The translations under genes and the position numbers were made by a program. The notes below the pieces were generated by a model, which saw only the letters and a program-made list of their open reading frames with translations, ran no database searches and was not told the origin of the DNA. From positions 1 through 18,718 of the forward strand of contig JAFWJP010000155.1 of assembly GCA_017514645.1 (NCBI GenBank): a stretch of DNA of 18,718 bases. Direction: 5' to 3'. This stretch comes from Solobacterium sp. (GTDB lineage: Bacteria; Bacillota_I; Bacilli_A; Erysipelotrichales; Erysipelotrichaceae). The first letter of the stretch is position 1. Each line of letters starts with the position of its first letter. Below, piece after piece: positions 14,963-18,718 of this stretch.

Positions 14963-15730
14963 TTATCTGCTGTACAGTTCTTCCAGTGAACCTGCAGTGT
15001 TCAGCTCTTCCTCACAGCAGATTCCGTCTTTCCAGTACAGTTTCCGGGCAAATGCCGTATCCGCGGATTTCAGCACCTTGTACGTATCATCGACGAATTC
15101 CAGTGCTGCACAGTTGGACAGGGCGAAGCCGATCCTGCCGTTGTCCCGCAGATTTTCCTTCGCGTCCGGGATCCTCGTCGCTTCCACATCGCTGTGCGGG
15201 ATGAAATATCCTTTGAGGAAGCCCAGGCAGTCCACTTCGATGAACGGCTGGGAAGGGTCGTTGTGGATGATCTTCAGGGAATCGGAACTGCAGGATTCAA
15301 ACCAGCAGTTTCCTCCGGCCGACAGACCGCAGAGGACCTTTCCGTCCTCCCACGCCTGACGCAGGACCTTGTCAAAGCCGGTTCTCTTCCACAAAGCGAT
15401 CATCGACAGTGTATCGCCGCCGCCTTCGTAGATGATATCCGCCCAGCCGATCTTCTCCTGTACTACAGCCAGATCCTCCAGCTCCGTACTCTTCAGATCA
15501 CGGCATTCACATCCGTATCTTTCATAGATATCGCGCATGACCTCAAAGTAGAACTGCTGGCGGTCTTCTGTCGGCTGAGAATGGGCGATCATCAGAAAGT
15601 GCGGATGTGCCTTATCCGTCAGTCTGACGATCTCCCGGTCGATGGATTCCGTATCGTAGGGGGCTCTGCCGCCCTCGGGAAGAGGTCTGCCGTTCTCTCC
15701 GCCGGCAATCGCGACGATCTTCTTCGTCAT
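14963..15730 (-). CDS. Peptidase family S51 (peptidase E-like, class I glutamine amidotransferase-like fold)
   Basis: A 255-residue protein of the S51 family, which includes alpha-aspartyl dipeptidase PepE and cyanophycinase-type enzymes. The nucleophile is S137 in the elbow CGLSAGG; H179 in FIPHSD and perhaps E211 complete the triad. YEGGGDTLSM (101-110) is a conserved loop of the fold. No signal peptide is visible, so it is probably cytoplasmic. I chose the ATG at 15730 because it overlaps the GH1 stop as ATGA, a four-base overlap that implies translational coupling. A longer frame to 15787 lies wholly inside the GH1 gene. Its place as last gene of a sugar operon is unusual; the substrate is unknown and a peptide with aspartate at the N-terminus is only the family precedent. 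Confidence 0.9.
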   Translation of the reverse strand: MTKKIVAIAGGENGRPLPEGGRAPYDTESIDREIVRLTDKAHPHFLMIAHSQPTEDRQQFYFEVMRDIYERYGCECRDLKSTELEDLAVVQEKIGWADIIYEGGGDTLSMIALWKRTGFDKVLRQAWEDGKVLCGLSAGGNCWFESCSSDSLKIIHNDPSQPFIEVDCLGFLKGYFIPHSDVEATRIPDAKENLRDNGRIGFALSNCAALEFVDDTYKVLKSADTAFARKLYWKDGICCEEELNTAGSLEELYSR

Positions 15731-17196
15731 TCGTTGTCCGGGCCTTTCAGCGCACCGCCGTTGGTTGCGATGACCTTCTTGTACCATTCAAAGGAATCCT
15801 TGCGGATCCGCTTCAGGGAGAGTTCATCCAGCGATTTCGCATTGTTCAGCTGCTCATCCGTCACATCGACATAGACCAGACCGTAGCGCTTCTCGATACC
15901 GTTGCCGGTGGACAGCAGGTCCGTGAATGACCACAGGTTGAACGAGATGACCTCACAGCCGTCTTCGATCGCCAGACCAAGCTGATAGATATGATCGTTC
16001 AGGAACTTGATGCGGGCATTATCATGGATATGACCGTCCGGTCCGAGCGTTTCATGAGCACCGTAGCCGTTCTCTGTGATCATCATCGGCAGATGGTAGT
16101 GATCCCAGACATAGCGCATGGTATAGCGCAGGCAGACAGGGTCAATATCCCAGTCCCAGTCCGTCCGTTCGACATAGGGGTTGGCAATCATCTCATAGAG
16201 CCCCGGATAGGTCGGATACTGGAAGTTGCCCTTCTCACCTGTCTTGTTCAGTTCAATGTCCAGATACTTGGTATCGACCGGTGCGTAGCGGCAGACATTG
16301 GAACGGTAGCAGTTGATGGCGAAGAAGTCGATCTTTGCGGATCTGATCAGTTCCATATCTCCCGGCAGGATCTTCGGTTCAATTCCGTTTTCCTTCCAGT
16401 AGCGCTTGATGAAGCCGTTGTATTCACCGAAGACATACAGATCATCCCACATCTTCTCCGTCAGCTCTTCCGCATCCATTGCGGCAATCTGGTCCATCGG
16501 GCGGCAGCTTTCCGGATAGAACGGTACATAACCCGGGACAGGGCCGATCTTTCCGCCTTCCACCATTTCATGGCAGGCAATGACGGCCTTGGCATGGCAC
16601 AGGTTCATGATATGGTTGATGTCCCATTTTTCCTTGAACCAGTCGGTGCAGCCTTTATCCAGGCCCAGCCAGTTTCCGTACAGGATCTGCATGTTCTGTT
16701 CATTGATCGAGAGCCAGTACTTGACCCGGTCACCGAATTCACGGAAACAGGTGCGGCAGTAGAAATCAAACGCATCGATGACGCCGCGGTCATGCCAGCC
16801 GTTGTATTTTTCATCCACCCAGACAGGCAGATCATAGTGATACAGGGTCACGATCGGTTCAATGTGATTTCTGACCAGGGCATTGATCAGCTTGTTGTAG
16901 AAAGCGATACCTTCCGGATTGATCACGCCCTCTTCCGGGATGATCCTGGACCAGGAGATCGAGAACCGGTAGGAACCGAACCCTGCTTCAGCCATCAGTG
17001 CAACATCTTCCTCTACGTGATGATAGTGGTCCGCTGCGATGGAATTGTCCGCAAACGGTTTCTTCGTCTTCGAATTCAGGTCGATGATCGCCGGTGTACG
17101 TCCGCCGTCTGCGGTACCGCCCTCCACCTGCCAGGCTGCGCTCGAAGCACCCCACATAAAGCCTTCCGGGAACTTAGGTTTGTCTCTGTACTTCAT
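15727..17196 (-). CDS. Glycoside hydrolase family 1, probable 6-phospho-beta-glucosidase
   Basis: A 489-residue GH1 barrel enzyme that should hydrolyse a beta-glucoside or its 6-phosphate in the cytoplasm. The acid/base is E166 in LSINEQN and the nucleophile is E375 in MITENGYG. The C-terminal loop reads LWSFTDLLSTGNGIEKRYGL: S429, K436 and Y438 match the phosphate-binding residues of 6-phospho enzymes, and the NFEW motif of plain beta-glucosidases is absent. GGAGG lies eight bases before the ATG at 17196. A longer frame to 17235 would overlap the kinase gene. It begins one base after the kinase frame ends (TAA-A-ATG) and overlaps the S51 gene. With no PTS gene in the window, the ROK kinase would be the source of the phosphate, but that kinase carries a nonsense codon. 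Confidence 0.92.
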   Translation of the reverse strand: MKYRDKPKFPEGFMWGASSAAWQVEGGTADGGRTPAIIDLNSKTKKPFADNSIAADHYHHVEEDVALMAEAGFGSYRFSISWSRIIPEEGVINPEGIAFYNKLINALVRNHIEPIVTLYHYDLPVWVDEKYNGWHDRGVIDAFDFYCRTCFREFGDRVKYWLSINEQNMQILYGNWLGLDKGCTDWFKEKWDINHIMNLCHAKAVIACHEMVEGGKIGPVPGYVPFYPESCRPMDQIAAMDAEELTEKMWDDLYVFGEYNGFIKRYWKENGIEPKILPGDMELIRSAKIDFFAINCYRSNVCRYAPVDTKYLDIELNKTGEKGNFQYPTYPGLYEMIANPYVERTDWDWDIDPVCLRYTMRYVWDHYHLPMMITENGYGAHETLGPDGHIHDNARIKFLNDHIYQLGLAIEDGCEVISFNLWSFTDLLSTGNGIEKRYGLVYVDVTDEQLNNAKSLDELSLKRIRKDSFEWYKKVIATNGGALKGPDNE

Positions 17197-17197
17197 T

Positions 17198-18082
17198 TTA
17201 TTCTCCTCCATAGTACAAATGCCGGTACAATGCACCGATCAGATTGGAATCATTGTAAAACGCACAGGATGTCAGTTCTGCAGGTTTCATCCCGTAGGGA
17301 ATCTCCTCATACAGACCGTAGAATTTATCCTTCACTGCATCCAGGAATACCGGATTGCGGCTGATCCCGCCTCCGAGTGCGATCTTCTCTGCGTCAAAGA
17401 TACACTACAGACCGAAGAGCGCACGAGCCGTATCACGCAGGTGGCGGTCGATGACGGGATACAGGACTTCGTCCTGATCCCGGTAGGCCTCCATGGCTTC
17501 TTCACCGCTCATACCTGCGTATTTTACATTCAGGTGTTCGAGTTTCTTCAGCATTCCCGCTGTACTGAAGCGCATGCCGAAGAGGTCGTAGATATCCCGG
17601 AACGTATTCTCCATCAGGGTATAGCCGATCTCTCCCGCGATGTTGTGCGCTCCACGGTAGATCTTTCCGTCCTGGATGATGACCATGCCCACCGCTGTGC
17701 CGATCACTACGACCAGGGCATTCCGGCAGCCTGCCAGGGAGCCTTTCCAGAGCTCAGCCAGCGCTGCGCAGCGGGCATCGTTCTCAACGGTCGTCCGGAT
17801 CCCGGTACGTTCTTCCAGGAGCTTTGCCAGTTCAAAATCCGCCGGGAGGTATTCCAGGCTTCCGCCGGATACACAGATTCCCCGTTCCGTATCAATGAAG
17901 CCCGGGGCAGAAATGCAGATTCCCTCATACTCCTTGTCCACAAGGGAAACCAGCGTACCGATGTACGCTTCCGGTGTTTCGTAAGGTGTCGGGACTTTTC
18001 CGCTGTTCAGGATCTGTCCCTGCTGATCCAGTCCGGCGTATTTGATGAATGTTCCGCCGACATCAATCCCCAGATATGTCAT
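17198..18082 (-). pseudogene. ROK family sugar kinase (beta-glucoside kinase-like), interrupted by an in-frame TAG
   Basis: Over its full frame this is a 294-codon ROK kinase, the usual size, most like beta-glucoside kinases (BglK) or glucokinases. GIDVGGTFIK (5-14) binds ATP phosphates, SAPGFID precedes the sugar site, and ENDARCAALAE contains the catalytic base D102. The zinc-binding cysteine cluster of many ROK proteins is missing. Codon 226 is TAG, giving a 225-residue product (17405-18082). The same frame then continues for 68 codons to a TAA at 17198, with clear ROK sequence: CIFDAEKIALGGGIS and, at the end, NDSNLIGALYRHL. A single CAG to TAG change explains it, since relatives read LQ-IFDPE here. 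TGAGGA lies about six bases before the ATG. It sits 26 bases after the epimerase gene and one base before GH1. Truncated protein is probably inactive; readthrough is possible but unproven. Confidence 0.85.
17405..17407 (-). other. Premature amber codon inside the ROK kinase
   Basis: The codon order is GGT CTG TAG TGT ATC TTT GAC, in the frame that is open on both sides. TAG is an ordinary stop in this window, ending the addA, trkH and DUF5058 genes, so code reassignment is unlikely. Confidence 0.85.
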
Positions 18083-18108
18083 ATACGTCCTCAGAACTGC
18101 TGTTTCAA

Positions 18109-18717
18109 TTATATCGCGGCATCATTCAGCGAGGTCCGGTAACAGATGACGTGACATTGTTTTTCACCGGCTCTGACCAGCGGTTTTTCATAGGTTTCAG
18201 AATTGACCGCATTGGGAATATACTGAGCTTCCAGACAAACAGCACTCCGCTTCGGGAATGTACCGCCGTTCTTTCCCTGTCCTTCTCCGCTGAGATACTT
18301 TCCGGAATAGATCTGCAGACCGGGAAGGTCTGACCAGACATCGAGACGGATCCGCTCCGTTTTCACGGCTGCACAGTGCCGGAATCCTTCTCCGCGGATC
18401 ACAAAGCAGTGATCATAGCCGCCGCCGAATGTCAGCTGTTCATCTTCATTGTCAATATCCAGACCGATCTTCTTGAACATCCGGAAATCAAACGGGGTAT
18501 CCTCTGCCTCGAACGTTTCTTCTCCTGTCTGACCATTGCGGTCAATGGCACAGACAACATCGCTTTCGATCATCAGTTCATGATCCAGCGCGGTACGGGA
18601 CTGCGGTCCGTTCAGGTTGAAGAAGGCATGGTTCGTCAGCGCGATATAGGTGTCTTTGTCACTTTCCGCGGACAGTTCGATCCGCAGTCCGTCATCTTCC
18701 AGGATATACTCTGCACA
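18109..18717 (-). CDS. Aldose 1-epimerase (galactose mutarotase) family protein, 5' end outside window
   Basis: The C-terminal 202 residues of an aldose epimerase, which interconverts the alpha and beta anomers of sugars in the cytoplasm. The frame is open to the right edge, and the ATG at 18573 is internal, so I extend the gene to 18717. Conserved family motifs are visible: TNHAFFNLNG with the catalytic histidine, FGGGYDHCFV with the sugar-binding aspartate, SGKYLSGEG, and the C-terminal catalytic glutamate in VCLEAQYIPNAVN. It is the first visible gene of the beta-glucoside operon and lies 26 bases before the ROK kinase. Its likely job is to handle free glucose or another sugar released by the pathway. 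The operon's promoter must lie outside the window. Confidence 0.92.
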   Translation of the reverse strand, partial: CAEYILEDDGLRIELSAESDKDTYIALTNHAFFNLNGPQSRTALDHELMIESDVVCAIDRNGQTGEETFEAEDTPFDFRMFKKIGLDIDNEDEQLTFGGGYDHCFVIRGEGFRHCAAVKTERIRLDVWSDLPGLQIYSGKYLSGEGQGKNGGTFPKRSAVCLEAQYIPNAVNSETYEKPLVRAGEKQCHVICYRTSLNDAAI

Positions 18718-18718
18718 C

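Noticed and set aside
15991..17364. A 457-codon open frame on the plus strand
   Set aside because: It is the antisense shadow of the GH1 gene and the kinase C-terminal part; no family features or start signals.
17405..17407. TAG as a reassigned sense codon or pyrrolysine site
   Set aside because: TAG ends the addA, trkH and DUF5058 frames here at expected protein lengths, so it is a normal stop. Sugar kinases are not known pyrrolysine proteins.
18109..18573. A complete 154-residue protein starting at 18573
   Set aside because: Conserved aldose epimerase sequence, including TNHAFFNL, continues upstream in the same frame, so that ATG is internal.
1..18718. Phage, transposon, CRISPR or toxin-antitoxin system
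   Set aside because: I looked on both strands and saw no transposase, integrase, direct-repeat array or paired small genes; all genes are metabolic, transport, regulatory or repair types.

Overview
This window reads as a compact chromosomal stretch of a mid-GC Bacillota (Firmicutes). Supporting signs are strong Shine-Dalgarno sequences of the AGGAGG type, tight operons, intrinsic terminators with T-tracts, AddAB/RexAB instead of RecBCD, and FCD-type GntR and MarR regulators. Erysipelotrichia-like bacteria would fit, but that assignment is tentative because no marker gene is present. Every gene I support lies on the minus strand. The long plus-strand open frames are shadows of them. I see no tRNA, rRNA, CRISPR array, insertion sequence, prophage gene or origin, and no gene-free stretch longer than about 230 bases.

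Layout, in the direction of transcription (right to left). (1) A beta-glucoside operon at 18717-14963: aldose 1-epimerase (5' end outside the window), a ROK sugar kinase interrupted by one in-frame TAG, a GH1 6-phospho-beta-glucosidase-like enzyme, and a family S51 peptidase. It ends in a terminator that also carries the promoter of the next gene. (2) A single HAD-family gene with two altered catalytic motifs. (3) addB-addA, a double-strand-break repair helicase-nuclease, with its own promoter. (4) trkA-trkH-marR, a potassium uptake system with a co-transcribed regulator. (5) An operon of a DUF5058 membrane protein, an unrecognised small membrane protein and an M19 dipeptidase, which looks like a peptide import-and-hydrolysis module. 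(6) A GntR/FCD regulator. (7) A dicarboxylate/amino acid:cation symporter, cut by the left edge.

How the parts may work together. In the sugar operon the kinase would phosphorylate an imported beta-glucoside, GH1 would split the 6-phosphate, and the epimerase would convert the free sugar between anomers. The nonsense codon should disable the kinase unless it is read through. The GntR regulator probably controls both itself and the symporter, because FadR-type sites of the form TGRT-N3-RYCA lie just downstream of both predicted promoters. The peptidase operon has a different pseudo-palindrome in its leader, and the neighbouring MarR protein is a candidate for binding it.

The points most worth a second look are the amber-split kinase, the DUF5058/small membrane protein/dipeptidase module, the symporter whose NMDGT cation-site motif is replaced, and the shared GntR sites.
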